Shown one piece after another: positions 48,501 to 60,769 of a DNA stretch of 64,000 bases (position 1 is its first letter; each line of letters opens with the position of its first letter). A program made the position numbers and the translations under genes. Source of the stretch: Allantophomopsis cytisporea (Eukaryota > Ascomycota > Leotiomycetes > Phacidiales > Phacidiaceae); contig CP103022.1 of the NCBI GenBank assembly GCA_024752435.1, forward strand, positions 868,001 to 932,000, written 5' to 3'. The notes beneath the pieces were generated by a model. That model was not told the DNA's origin. It saw only the letters and a program-made list of their open reading frames with translations, and ran no database searches.

Positions 48501-51500
48501 CCTCGAAAGAGCTGCATCTATACCTGTTTCATTCGTCACTGCGTACTACTGCCTTAATGAACTTGCAAGCCTTAAGAGAGGCCAAACTGTCATGATACTG
48601 TCTGGAGCAAATAATATCGGTCGAGCAGCACTTTCGGTAGCTCAATACCTTGGAGCTGATACATATGCAACAGTCACGTCATTGGAGGAGAGGCAACTCC
48701 TAGTTGAATCTTTGGGTATCCCTGACTCGCATATATTTCTTCACAAAGTCAAAAGCCTCAAGAACCAAGTTCTGCATAGCACAAGACAAAGAGGAATGGA
48801 TGTGATATTTGGAGCCATTACTCCCCAGCTATCGGATGACCTTTGGACGTGCATTGCGACATTTGGCACAGTCATAGATGTTGAACAAGCAAATCCCGGA
48901 AAAGACCATACGACCAGTATGAAAACCACGTTCAAAAATATAACCTTGATTCAATTTGATCTCGGGACCTTGTTGGCCAACAAAAGGAGCAGGATAGATG
49001 ACGCCTTGAATTCCGTACTGTCTCTTCTGGAATCTATGGATCTCAAGCAGACAGTGAAGATCAACTCGATGGACTTATCTCGTATTGAAGATGCATTTAG
49101 AGTCGTACAGACCAAAATCTCGACTGATAAAGTTGTTCTCACCACAAAACCTGATACTGTCGTCAAAGCTGTTAACCCTCGACGAGAACCTCTGAAGCTC
49201 AATGACCGTGCAGCATATATTGTTGCGGGGGGATTGGGCGACCTTGGTCAAAGGATTTGCAAGCTTCTAGTAGCATGTGGTGCAAAACACTTGGTCCTCT
49301 TATCACGAAGATTAGTGGACTCTGAGATGCGGCAATTCGTGGAAAAGAATCTGCTTGGTACGAGAGTCGAATTTGTGACTTGCGACATAGGTGATCTATC
49401 TAGTTTGAGGCAATCTGTTTCACACCTCTTACGTAAAGAATCGCCTCCAATTCTAGGAGTCATACAGGCAGCAATGGTCCTCCAGGTAAGTGATAATGGC
49501 TACCATGCAGACGTCTGATGAACGCTAAGTATGTTGCAGGATCGTATGCTCGAGAAGATGAACGTCAAGGACTATCAAGCTGCTTTGCAGCCTAAACTTC
49601 ACGGCACCAGAAATTTGAGTACAGTTCTATCGAAAACTCCACTTGATTTCTTTCTTATGCTCTCTTCCTGTGCTAGTATCATCGGCAACAGAGGACAAGC
49701 AAATTACGCCGCCGGAAATGCATTCCAGGATGCACTTGCCAATTCTCAATTGGCAGCCCATCATAACTTTGTTTCTCTTAATCTTGGTATCATTGAAGAT
49801 GCTGGTGTACTGGCATTACATGCGGAATCTCTTAGAAGTCTAGTGAGACAAGGCTATGTTCCAGTCAAAAACAGCGAGCTTCTTTCGCTCGTCGAATATG
49901 CTATGAGTTCGCAATGTCGCGAGGATGATTGCCATCAAGCAATAATTGGGTTTGACAGGGAGTCTATCTCGAATTCTCAGATTACATCGGCGTCTTCAAG
50001 AACCTCAATGTTTAGCCATTTGGCAAGGAGTATAAAAAGAACTTCATCTGAGCAGAAAGAGAAGTTCGACAACGATGTCAAGTCATTACTTGTCAATGCC
50101 ACGAGCATAGAAGAGGAGTATTCTGTGATTATCACTGCTATTGCTCGCAAGATTTCCGCATTTGTTGCAATTGAATTTGATGATGTCAATTTGGAATGGC
50201 CCCTTACTAGTTTTGGTCTCGACTCATTGATTGCTATCGAATTGAAAAATTGGATTTCGCGGGATTTTCAAGCAGCTATGCAAACATCGGAGCTTCTCGA
50301 TTCGCCAAGCCTCATCTCATTGGGGGCTACTATAGCGGCGCGCTCTACTATTCTGTTGTTAAAGAAACAGAATCATCAAGAGCAACAAGTAGGAAATCCC
50401 GACAATGATGTGTTGTCCTTGAAACCTTTGTCCATGGATCAAGGACATGGAGTCCAGACAGTTGAGCTTCCACGGCTTCCTCTTCCTGATCTTACAAGTA
50501 CCCTCCAGCTTTATTTAGGATCAGTGGCCGCTTTCTGCTCGGATGATGAACTCATCCATACTTCCAAGGCTGTGCAGGCATTTCAAGCACTCGGAGGAAT
50601 CGGAGAAAAGTTACATCAGCGTCTAGCTAAGAGATTCCAAGATCCATGTATTGACAATTGGGTATCCGAACTTTACAATGCCAGCAATTTCTTGGACAGA
50701 CGTGTACCGTTAGAACCTTTCGATATCTTTTTCGGAAGTCATCTCATCAGCGATGTGCCACACACTCAGGCACAAAGAGCGGCCATCATCTCCCATGCGG
50801 CTTTCCAATTTAAGAAAAATTTGGAAGCAGGTCTGGTACCCCAAGAATATATGAATGAACAGCCGCTTTGCATGGAATCTCTACAATGGCTCTTCAATAC
50901 GTCTCGAGAGCCTCGGATAGGATCTGATATAATGCGAAAATATCCTGATAATGACTATCTTATAGTGTTAAGAAATGGACACATCTTCAAGGTGACTTTG
51001 AAGGTTAATGAAAAGGCTGTATCTCGCGCGGTGTTGGAAGATACTTTTGATCACATCTTAGGCATATCTGAGGATCGTGTGCCGGCAATTTGTACCCTGG
51101 CGGCTGATGAGAGGAATTCTTGGGCTCGAGTAAGTCTTCTGAACCACTTTCAAAAAGAAGAAAATGTAAAAGCTCCTTTTTTCTGACTAGTTTTTAGATC
51201 CGTGAGATAGTCAAGGCACAATGCCCCGACAACCAGAAATTGATAGAAATCATCGAGGCTGCGGCGTTTGTTGTCTGCCTCGACGACGCGTCTCCCAACA
51301 CTCCGATAGAGCGAGCTTATCAATTCCTTATTGGATCACCCTCAAACCGGTGGAGTGATAAGTCCCTTCAGTATGTGGTATGCAGCAATGGAATTTCCTC
51401 CTACGTTGCTGAACATTCAATGATCGATGGCACGACGGTGAAACAAATGAACGACTTTATAACCGACGCTATTCTCTCCTACAAGCCAAATGCGATAATA

Positions 51501-52330
51501 AACGGGCATAAGGAATCCAATGGATTCACCCATAGTAGTATTCTTGATGAGTACTCTTTTACCTCCACATCGGCTCTGGAGGGGCACATAAATCGTATCG
51601 CGCAGCAATTCCATATCAGCACAGCTAATGTCGAGCCCGCACCATTCGTTCTTCAATCCTATGGTGGCCTTCTCATGCGCTCCAACAAAGTTCCACCTAA
51701 GACTGGATTTCAATTAATAATACAGCTTGCTTCCCTCATTCATTTCGGATATCAGCCAGCCTCTTGGGAGACCATCTCAATGCGACCTTTCCACAAGGGC
51801 AGGGTAGAGATCAGCCAAATTATCCTCCCACCGGTCCTCGCATTCACTAAGTCCGCACTGGACCCCAAGGTTCCTGCTCAACATTTGAAGCAGTTGTTCA
51901 TGGAGGCAGCAAAGACACATGCTAACATAGTTACCAGAGCATCGAGAGGGAAAGGTGTAGATAGACATTTGTCCGCCATGAGGCAAGTACTACAAGAGGG
52001 TGAAGAGTTACCTGATCTCTTCAAAGATCCTGTTTATGAGAGGACAAGGCCAAGAAAGATTATGAGTGATTGTAGTGAAACGAGAAATCTAGAGGCTGGT
52101 TTTGTATTGAGAGATGAAGAGAATATCTGGTGTCACTATGAGGTTGAAGATGATCAGTGAGTTCTGCTCAGATACGTAGACTCGTCTGGCAAGTTAAATG
52201 CTAATAGGTTCTCAAAAAAAACAGATGTCGTTTCTCGATTGTCGGTACTCGGGGAAATACCAAGTCATTCACTGATGCATTGAAAGCGGCTGCAGAAATT
52301 GTTCGAAAGATGTTGGAAGCAGCCCACTGA
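42584..52330 (+). CDS. Highly reducing polyketide synthase with C-terminal carnitine acyltransferase domain (KS-AT-DH-MT-ER*-KR-ACP-cAT)
   Basis: Six exons, 42584-43245, 43293-43818, 43867-49485, 49540-51129, 51198-52156 and 52225-52330, join in frame to 3153 residues. KS: Cys178 in DTGCSGS, His313 in EAHGTGT, His353 in SNIGHLES. AT: Ser661 in GHSSGE. DH: His991 in LKEHVIDNF and Asp1182 in HPSTLDA. MT: EIGAGTGG from residue 1449. ER: present but degenerate, with SGANNIG (1975-1981) in place of the usual GGVG loop. KR: AGGLGDLG at 2183-2190 and Tyr2325. ACP: Ser2498 in LDSL. From about residue 2560 the protein is a carnitine/choline acyltransferase-type domain starting LPRLPLPDL, with catalytic His2872 in AEHSMIDG. 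HR-PKSs with this ending, such as Trichoderma virens Tv6-931 as I recall, release and recapture chains by transesterification to polyols. No thioesterase is present. Confidence 0.93.
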
Positions 52331-53125
52331 GGTAAAATGCCATAGTAACTGTATTCTAAGACTTTTATTCTCTAAGCCTTAATAATGAGTAATTCTCAAA
52401 CAAAAGAAATTATTTGGAGGATTACATCGATCTTTAAAGCTTTTTAAAAGTCAAACAAGGGCTTAACCAAGTCTTGGTTGGACCTGGTACATCTGACTCC
52501 TACAACAATCGGTATCTTCTTATCCCCTGAAAGAGACATGCAGGCGTATGAAGAACTTATGCTAGCTGTTTCCCTGTGTCTCGATACCTGCGCAATAATC
52601 ATTTCCCTTTCTACTCTTCGCCCTTATCATTTTCTTACGTGTCACCCTTAAAGCGCGCTTTCGAAATTCTGAAATCTTTACCAGCCCTTTCTCTGAGTTC
52701 TCGACTACTGAACTGATGGATCTTGTGGTTTCATGCCTCCCATCTGACAATGGCTTGTCTGTCGGAATCCATCGACTGTCCTGGATTCAGCTAGCAGTGT
52801 GGGGAAGGAGAATATGAGATCCTGGATCCTGGTGATAGCATAGTCCAGGCCACCAGGGATACAATACATTACATAGCAGTACCGGACACCAGAAGATCTA
52901 CCAATGATTTGCATCTATCATAAATGATATTATTGTTTCAGATGAGCATTTCGCAAACCGACTCCCTGGTTCTGGGTGCAGAATATTTAGTGTACAGTAA
53001 TATCAGAGCTTTGCACTAGTGCTGATCTATAGATAACGGGGCAAGCAAATATACAACACCGTCAATTTGTCGCACAGACTAGCTATGCTAAACAACTTGA
53101 AGGATATGCGATATAGAAGTGCTCT
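52331..53125. other. Convergent 3' region after the PKS
   Basis: About 0.8 kb between the PKS stop and the stop of the second exporter on the other strand. No gene is seen. Confidence 0.6.
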
Positions 53126-55207
53126 TTATTTACTCTTCTCGTTACCCTGCCTCCTCACGCTCAGATCTTGCAATGCAATATCCTCCCCTCCAGTACTTGT
53201 CCTCTCAGCCACTGGAGTATCTTTCTCTGCAACACCTGAATCTTTGACTAGTAAGGCTGTCAGTGAGCAGATTCCAAGCATAGGTGCATATACAATGAAG
53301 ACTGTATGAATAGCAGTCATGTATGCCTTCAGAACAGCATCGTGCTGAGAAGATGTAAGATCCAACGTAGGGAGAGCATAGACTGAGGATGTTAGTTCTG
53401 TAATGGTGGAGGGCGAGAGGATGTCGCTGAGCTGGGAGCGTAGGACGTTGCTGAGAATCGTGCCGGATACTACGTAGGATCAATAAGGTGCCATGGTTTC
53501 AGGAATTGGTTGGCTGTGATTGTGAAAGAAATGGGGTTTCAAAACTTAGTTTTCTGTAAAATGAAACAAGTTCTTACCAGTTAATCCCACAGCGCCTCCA
53601 ATACTGCGTAAGAAATTTCGTACCGAGTTTATCACTGCACGATCAGCTTTGCGCGAATGCGCGAGTAGAGCTACTAAGCTTGCTATCTGAAGTTTAGCCT
53701 TCTGAAAATTGAGTAGGAGGGACAACTTTAAAAAACCTACGTTGAAATGAACCACCAATCCCAATTCCCTGTACGAAGCCAATGATACAAATAGCCCAGA
53801 TCGGTGTATGTGGTGTATAAAGAGCTTGTAGTGATATACCAATGGTCCATACAAACTGAGAGGTAATCATAACAGTGTTGTAGTGTCCAGTATGAGAGAT
53901 AATCTGTCCAGAAATGATAGATCCAATTCCATGAGAGAAGACCAATGGCAGGATTAGAGCCCCCGAAACAATGGGTTCATGACCAAGGATATTCTGGAAG
54001 TAGACAGGTAGATAAAATAGATTGCCCCAGTACACAAAGCCGGACAGGAGGCCTTGCATAAGAATTATGTTGGCAGAGAGATCATTTGTAAATATTCGTA
54101 CTGGAAAAAGTAAGAAGATGCATGTAATTTGTTTGATAAGAGAGCTTACAAGGCATCAAAGGGAGGCTTGCGTATTTCCATTCTATAAGAATGAACAAAA
54201 TAACCATCAGAATACCAGCCGTCATCATGCTTATGAAAATAGGACTATCCCATGAGAAACTGGCACCGCCCTCTGAGAGGGGAATCTTGAACCTAGATTA
54301 GTGATACAAGTTCAAATGGGATTGCCCTTCCTTAGGGAACTCACCAAAATTAGCAGGACGGCAATTGTATTACATATCAGTCCAGCCCAATCTATCATTT
54401 TGACCTTAGACTTAGTACTTCCAGTGACCGGTGACTTGGGTAGGACAAGGGCGAGAACGGCTATTACAAATACAATGAGCGGGAGAATAAACCAGAAAGA
54501 CCATCTCCAACTAAATAAAGTCAGCAATCACTCAACTCAATTCGAAAAACATACGAGGCTTTCTGGGTAACAGCTCCACCAATAAGTGGTCCAAGGCCGT
54601 TACCAAACGCTACCATGGCGCCTATGAATCCGTTGTATTTCCCGCGATCCTTCAGCGTCGTAATATCACTAGCAATGATCATCACTAGTGCATTGCTTTC
54701 AAACATTAACAAAATATACCAAATATGGACATCTACAACGAATTACGAGACTTACATAGCACCACCTCCTAGTCCTCCTATGGCCCTACTAGCAAATAGC
54801 ATTCCCGGATTCTTTGCAAACCCAGCCAGTAGGTTTCCGATGCCCAGGATCGTCAAACTGATCAGTAGCAACTGCTTTCTACCGAAAATATCACTCAACC
54901 GTCCATTGATCAATTGCACGACCGTACTAGAAATGAGGAAGCTGGAAGCAGCCCATGATATTGAGGATCCTAAATTGAGTCCGGAAGCGATGGCTGGGAG
55001 GGCCGTTGATACAGAGGTCTGATCGATATAAGATGTGAACTGTGCTAGTGCTATGGCAGGGAAAACCATCATCAGCACTTTATGGGGAAGAACATTGGAT
55101 TGTCTATCTTCAAAGGTCTCGAGGGTTGGTAGTGCTTGGGACAACTGGGGTGCATGACGGGAAGAGGAGAGCGGAATGCGCTGGTGATGTTGGGTAGAAT
55201 TTGCCAT
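53126..55207 (-). CDS. MFS exporter, DHA2 family (second copy type)
   Basis: Seven exons on the minus strand, 55207-54756, 54695-54555, 54510-54345, 54285-54150, 54100-53741, 53682-53578 and 53469-53126, join in frame to 567 residues. Signatures include YIDQTSVSTALPAI in helix 1, SWAASSFLISST in helix 2, GRLSDIFGRKQ in the loop, WRWSFWFILP before helix 7 and VSGTILSNVLRSQL in helix 14. Intron 6 is long (108 bases), and intron 5 needs an ATAG acceptor after a GCTAAAC branch site. It is a DHA2 drug/metabolite exporter clearly different in sequence from the one at 39095, so the two are not a recent duplication. It may export the polyketide or a precursor. Confidence 0.85.
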
Positions 55208-56637
55208 GGTGAACAGAGTCTTGGTAAAAATGTAGATCCGACGATAGGAGCAATGAGAAAGGATCACGGTAGTTCGTGGAGTGAGAAGAGGAATCGGTGG
55301 TAAATCTTGCAATTAGTCACCCTTCGGTCGGATGTGACGTGTACGGGCCGAGTAATCACGGACTAGGTAGTTTAATTTTCTACACCAGAAGCAGTACATT
55401 AAGCCAATTTACACATAAAATCTATATCTAGCAGCAACACTTAAAAACAAGACGATGATTTTTATTCCTTTCAGTATTAGACAGTTAGCAACTAAAATTT
55501 CTAGCTAGGTAGTCCAATTTTCGCTCAATTTAGAATTGTCGTACATAAAAACGGACACATTAGTAGGACAGTAGCTCTGTAGCTTATAAATCTGTCAACA
55601 CGGTTGTTATGTTTATATCAACTGAATAAGAGATGTTTATGCTACACGTCTCGGGTTTGTTGCGTAGAGAAACTGCAAACTCAGTTTCTTGGCTTTTTAT
55701 TATTATTTCTATGTAATTTATACTTCTGTTTACATGCAGTTTTACTTAAACAAATCAACTAGCTATAGTTTTGATTTTATAGATTCTTGGTTTTCATAGT
55801 GATAAGCTGAAGCATACCGCAACATACATGTGGGCGGATTTTCAAGGATTGTAGATTTGCCACCAATTCCTGAAATAACAAGATATCCCGTCCCAACACT
55901 GATGTTGCACACAAGAGAATTTGACCTCTCAAGTGACTAGTCTCTTAAATTGGGATATTCAAGCATATAACACCATCTAATTGAGAAATCCTGGAATTTT
56001 TGAACACAATTGATGAAGAACTTGTAAGCAATTCGCGCTTCTCCTGCTGCTTCCCAAATTCTATAAAATTCGTAAGTATGTGGGCACTCTTGCAAGATTG
56101 AAGAGTTACACAGCACATACGAGTCTATCTAATCCTTGCTACCATTTGATTTGACATATACGTAAAACACACACTTTAACTTAGTTTAATTAGTACACAG
56201 AAACCTCTTTGAGCCTCATCGGCAATTAGCGTTTGGAGCGTCCGTTCTCATGAATGCTGACGAGTTGAGCCTCTCTGAGCTACGTCTACCTGTTCTTACA
56301 AGCTGGAAAGTTGGCACTGACAATACCTTACATATTTGCCTGTCACGGAAAGACAGTAGTCTACCGGTAGCGATATACAAAATTATTCGTTATATACTTA
56401 CTAGAGTAAGCCTACTCTGAAGACTTAGCTTTAGAGTCTTCCAGATAATCACTTCCCAAGTATACAAGATAGAAGATGTTTCAGACAAATCAATAGGAAC
56501 CGTATAAACATCTGATCTAACGTCATCAAACAGTGCTAATTCAACAATGGGTATAAGATTTATAAGACGTAACATCATGGTCTCGGAGATTTTCTAACAA
56601 ACAAGATATGCCCCCACTACAACTATAAACTGACATC
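55208..56637. other. AT-rich intergenic region
   Basis: About 1.4 kb of strongly AT-rich sequence with no supported frame. It contains the promoter of the second exporter at its left end and the 3' region of the hydrolase at its right end. Confidence 0.6.
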
Positions 56638-57499
56638 CTAGGATTGCTTCACTAGTTTCAAAACTAAATTGGTGACCTGCTCAGGAATACTTATAAAAGG
56701 GAAGTGACCAGCCTCACAACGCTCAATGCTTATTGCTCCAGTACCATGGGCCATGTTCTCTTGCATTTCTACTGGAAAACAGTGGTCCTGCTCACAGACG
56801 AGATATGTAGCTGGAACCTTGCCCCAAGGAACATACGGGACATTGGTTTCGAACGCTGCCCGGCATTGATGGGTGACTTTGAGCAACCATGGTTCCGCCT
56901 GGCTGTCACTCACATCGTTGAAGAAGCGATTTTTAGGGTCCTTCACACGAATATAATCGCCCTTGGTTATAGTCAGTGGTTTGTCTCCCGACATTAGAGC
57001 TAGGATTTGATAGATCCTTTTCGACTTTTTGGAGAACTTACATCTACATCCATATATGGGGGATACGTTCTACCTGTGAAGTCAAACAGAGATAGTCCCT
57101 TTTTAGGCACTAAGAAAGATGAAATGAACAGTAGAGCGGTAACTCCCCTTTGAAGGCCCAATAACTCGCGGTGAGTCTTCGTAAGGTGGTTTTGATGCTG
57201 CTACTTCCAACTAATCCGCCATAGGAGTGCATTACAAGAACAACATCCCTGCTGGTATCGACTAGAGCTTTCACTGCAGCTTGGACGGTATTTATGTCAT
57301 CGACGAGTGACTTTGTCGGTGGTACCGATCCAGCGCTTGGTAGATTTGGGACTGTACAATCGAGATGATGATGTTGTCGTAGAATCGAAATGACAGGTTG
57401 GAATCCCTCAGGGCCATTCCATGCACCATGAACAAACACAATACATGGAGACGCCGGACTTGACGATTGCGTAGTGGAAGGTTTTGATGGAGCGAACAT
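56638..57499 (-). pseudogene. Alpha/beta hydrolase, apparently frameshifted
   Basis: Two exons on the minus strand, 57499-57074 and 56999-56638, around a 73-base intron (GTAGAA...CCTAG). The first frame gives VFVHGAWNGPEGF and the nucleophile motif MHSYGG, the family pattern of EstC-like hydrolases. It then runs out of frame after about SSSIK near 57200. A shifted frame resumes with LGLQRGVTALLFISSF, and the intron leads to GDYIRVKDP, Asp in CEQDH and His in EAGHFPF. The catalytic triad residues all exist in the DNA, but a net loss of one base between about 57155 and 57200 breaks the frame. A 35-base intron could bridge it, but would be shorter than any other in the window and would delete conserved residues. 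It may be a recent pseudogene or a sequence error. Confidence 0.6.
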
Positions 57500-58605
57500 T
57501 AATTAAGGAAATTTGGATATTTTGTTACTCTTATAACATACAGAATACGCCATAGGTTGCGGATCTGAACCATCCGCACTTTAGATATACACTTAAATCA
57601 AACCCCGAGCGTGATACTGGTGATATCGATTTTTCAAACCCCGAGAGATTATGTGCCGAACACCGGATGGTATTATAGTAGGTTAGAATACATGTCCCAT
57701 CGCCGCTTGATTGACAGATAGATAGAGTGGTTAGAGAGAGGTTTCCCCATACCAAATCATAAGCTATGGACACACATGCTATGCGATTGTAGAGTTTACA
57801 CTTCCTAATTGGGAACTGCAAGTTTCTAATGTGGAGAGCCGCAATGTTAGAAGAAATAATGAGTTTGTATTGACTGTTGACTCCTTGGTGAGGTCAGTCT
57901 CTTACTTATACTAGCTACGACAACGATTGGCCCAGATTTAGGATCGAAAGGAAGCCCTTCAGTCCTGCCGCCTGGTTACCTGTAGCATTTGGAAAAGGAA
58001 TGGAGCATCAGTGAAGTGAACAGAACCTCTTTCAACTATGTTCGCTTTCGCCACTGTCCTTCGACAGATTTACCATCCACGGCCACATCTCATTTTGCCA
58101 TTTATAAAGTTTAGGGCTTGGGTGCCATAATTGCCATGTGATTTCGTCCACGTATAGGAAAATGAATCACACGATACCTCCCATCTCCTCTGGGTAGCAA
58201 AGTCATCTGTCATCTATATTCCCACGTTATTTAGGTTACGGTTAGCACCCATGTGACAACCAATCATAGGTGCGGAGAATTTCTCCGACATGTGGCTGTT
58301 GATGTCACTGGGGTTACACAGATGCAACCAACATGATGTGATCTACACCTCTACCATATGCAACAAGCGAGAATTCGACAACGCCGGCAATGCAATTGTA
58401 CTTCAACAACGAATGTGCCCAAAGTTCTGAGAGTCATATGGAATTACTTTGCAGCTTCTTGTCAATCTCCAAAGAATATGTAATTTAAAATAAAAAGCGC
58501 TTCTATTTATATCTATATCGTCGACATCTGTACAATTTTATTGAAGAGTGCGACGTTCTCAACAAGAGCACAGACTGTATATAACATTTCAAGCTGCACC
58601 CAAAG

Positions 58606-58630
58606 AAACAAACAAACAAACAAACAAACC
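58606..58630. repeat. AAAC tetranucleotide repeat
   Basis: About six AAAC units in tandem in non-coding sequence. Confidence 0.85.
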
Positions 58631-59532
58631 AAATGTGAACGAGTTGCAGAAAATGGAGGAGGCCCGAGCTCGAAAAGGAAGATATAACAGCAATGCCCTT
58701 CTTTTGTATTAATCGAAAAATCCAACGGAACCATATCGATATAAATGACACATGGAGACATTTATTGATGAGGGTGTATTTTTCAATTAACTTGACCATA
58801 GGAACGAAATGCATCCATATGAAAGTGGGGTTCGGAAATCTTATTAAGCACAGGCCTGTTCGCCCATCTTCCTGCGACCCGGTAAAATGGCCTTCCTGTA
58901 CTTAGCTGTTAGAGCCAGCATGCCCCCTCGTCGACAATGATTGGAACGGAAGACACTCCAACACGGGCAAGGGAAAGATTTGTGATGATGGCATTCGTCC
59001 CTTCACGCAAGATTGACATTGCCACTGCATATCGCAATTGGGGAAAATGCCATTTGCACATAAATGTAAGACCACCTGCCCCCTCATGCATCAGCGTAGA
59101 TCCTCCCATGCCCTTCTCTTCTTTTTTCTGATGAATACATAGCACCCTCACACTTACTTATTCACTCACTCCCTCCCTCCCTCTCTTCCACGCCATTCGC
59201 TGCAACTGTACTCCGAAATACTCGTAGAAATCCATGGGCTTATTTTGAATTTCAGGTCAATCTGTCGAAAGAAAAAAGAAGGAAAAAAGCATCAAAAATC
59301 GAAAAAGACCAAGAAACAAACCTTCCGTACGATTTATTCCTGTCGGGGGTTTATGAGTCCTGTACTAAGGTAGAAACACCTTCTGAATGATGAAGTATAC
59401 CACCATACCTTAATGAGAAGGCCTGGGAAACCCATCAGACATCGATCAACTTATAACTCCACTGTAGAAGAAGTTTTGTATCAGTATAAAGAGGTAGACA
59501 TTCAAAATTACAGTCCTTATTTTTTCCAATAT

Positions 59533-59550
59533 AAAAAAAAAAAAAAAAAA
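59533..59550. repeat. Poly-A tract, 18 bases
   Basis: A homopolymer of 18 A residues, followed after CC by eight more A. No repeat element flanks it. Confidence 0.9.
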
Positions 59551-60769
59551 CCAAAAAAAACCCGAGAAGGACCAGGGAAGGGTTGATGTGATAAGAGCAG
59601 CGGGACAAAACTTTCTAGTTGGTCTCCGCGGTCTTTGTGCCACCTTTGTTCTGTCTGGTCTGGCATTCCAAGAAGGGCGGGTGGGAATACACGAGCTAGA
59701 GTAGCAGCAGCTCGATGGTCTCTATACCCCACAACTTTCCAAACACAGCATGAAAGGGAAAAGGAAGATGCCCAAATCTCCTTTCCATTTTCCATATACT
59801 GCAATGTACAGTCTTCCTGTATCTGGTTTGACCAGCAGTTTTATGTGACATCAGAAAGCTGTTCATCGCATCTGACTCTTCTCTTCCCCTCCATTCCCGT
59901 CACCTCGTTGACCACATACCTCTTTCTCCCCCCCCCGGTCGAGCATTGTTGAGCCCTCTTCTTCTGCACTTCGCTGTCGCCCTTCGTCAAGCATCCTTCG
60001 TTGAGTATCTTCCGTTGCATACTTGATGGCCACACTCTTCGTGGGATCTGGAAAGGCTTTTATGGTTCTCAGGCTCGTGGCATGTCCGGTTCGACATGAT
60101 CGAGGATTCGGGGTCTCATCGACTCAATTGGGTCGGATGTAGGACCGTTCACGCCGTTGCACCAGGGTGGGAGTGCCCTCAGATGCCCGAGACTATCTCG
60201 TCGTGTACTAATTGACACTTCACAAACCACCCTGGAATCATCGCTCCAGCTCATAATCGAGATTCAATAAATGCCATTTTCGTCGGAGCCGGATCATTCT
60301 CCGAAAAAATAGCCCCAAATAAATGCTCTTTTTACGATCTGTCAGGAATCCAGCTATGGAAGGCACGATAGCTACCCAAACATCCAGAAAACATCCTCCT
60401 GCACATCATCCAGTACAACAGCACCTAGGCCAAACAACATCACGCAAGGACATGAGAGAGCCTCCGCCACCGCGGCCCTGTTCACCTTGACTTCCGCTAA
60501 CATTATGTCGAGTCGGTTCATCGGAATCTGATCAGCCTCCCTCGTTCCTGTCCACCGCCTAGAGACCCTACGCCATCATCGACACATTTTTACGCGTCCA
60601 AAATCCATCGAGTCGTGTGCCCTCGTCTGCATAAACAGCAAGCGTTGAGCCCTTCCCAGTACAGATCATCAGGTATTCCTTGAACAAGCCGGACCGCTAC
60701 CACCCACTGACAGGAAGCATTGGAACTAAGTCAGGTTATTCGTCATCCGGGCGACAGGCTTGCCTGTCT

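Larger units (their letters stand above)
57500..60769. other. Long intergenic region and leader of the second regulator
   Basis: About 3.3 kb without a supported gene. It contains an AAAC repeat and an A run. The last kilobase is richer in GC and pyrimidines and is probably promoter and 5' leader of the regulator gene at 60770. Confidence 0.55.

Noticed and set aside
57145..57235. A 35-base intron that would repair the hydrolase frame
   Set aside because: Shorter than every other intron in the window (minimum 44) and would delete conserved residues after HSYGG. Kept only as an alternative to a frameshift.
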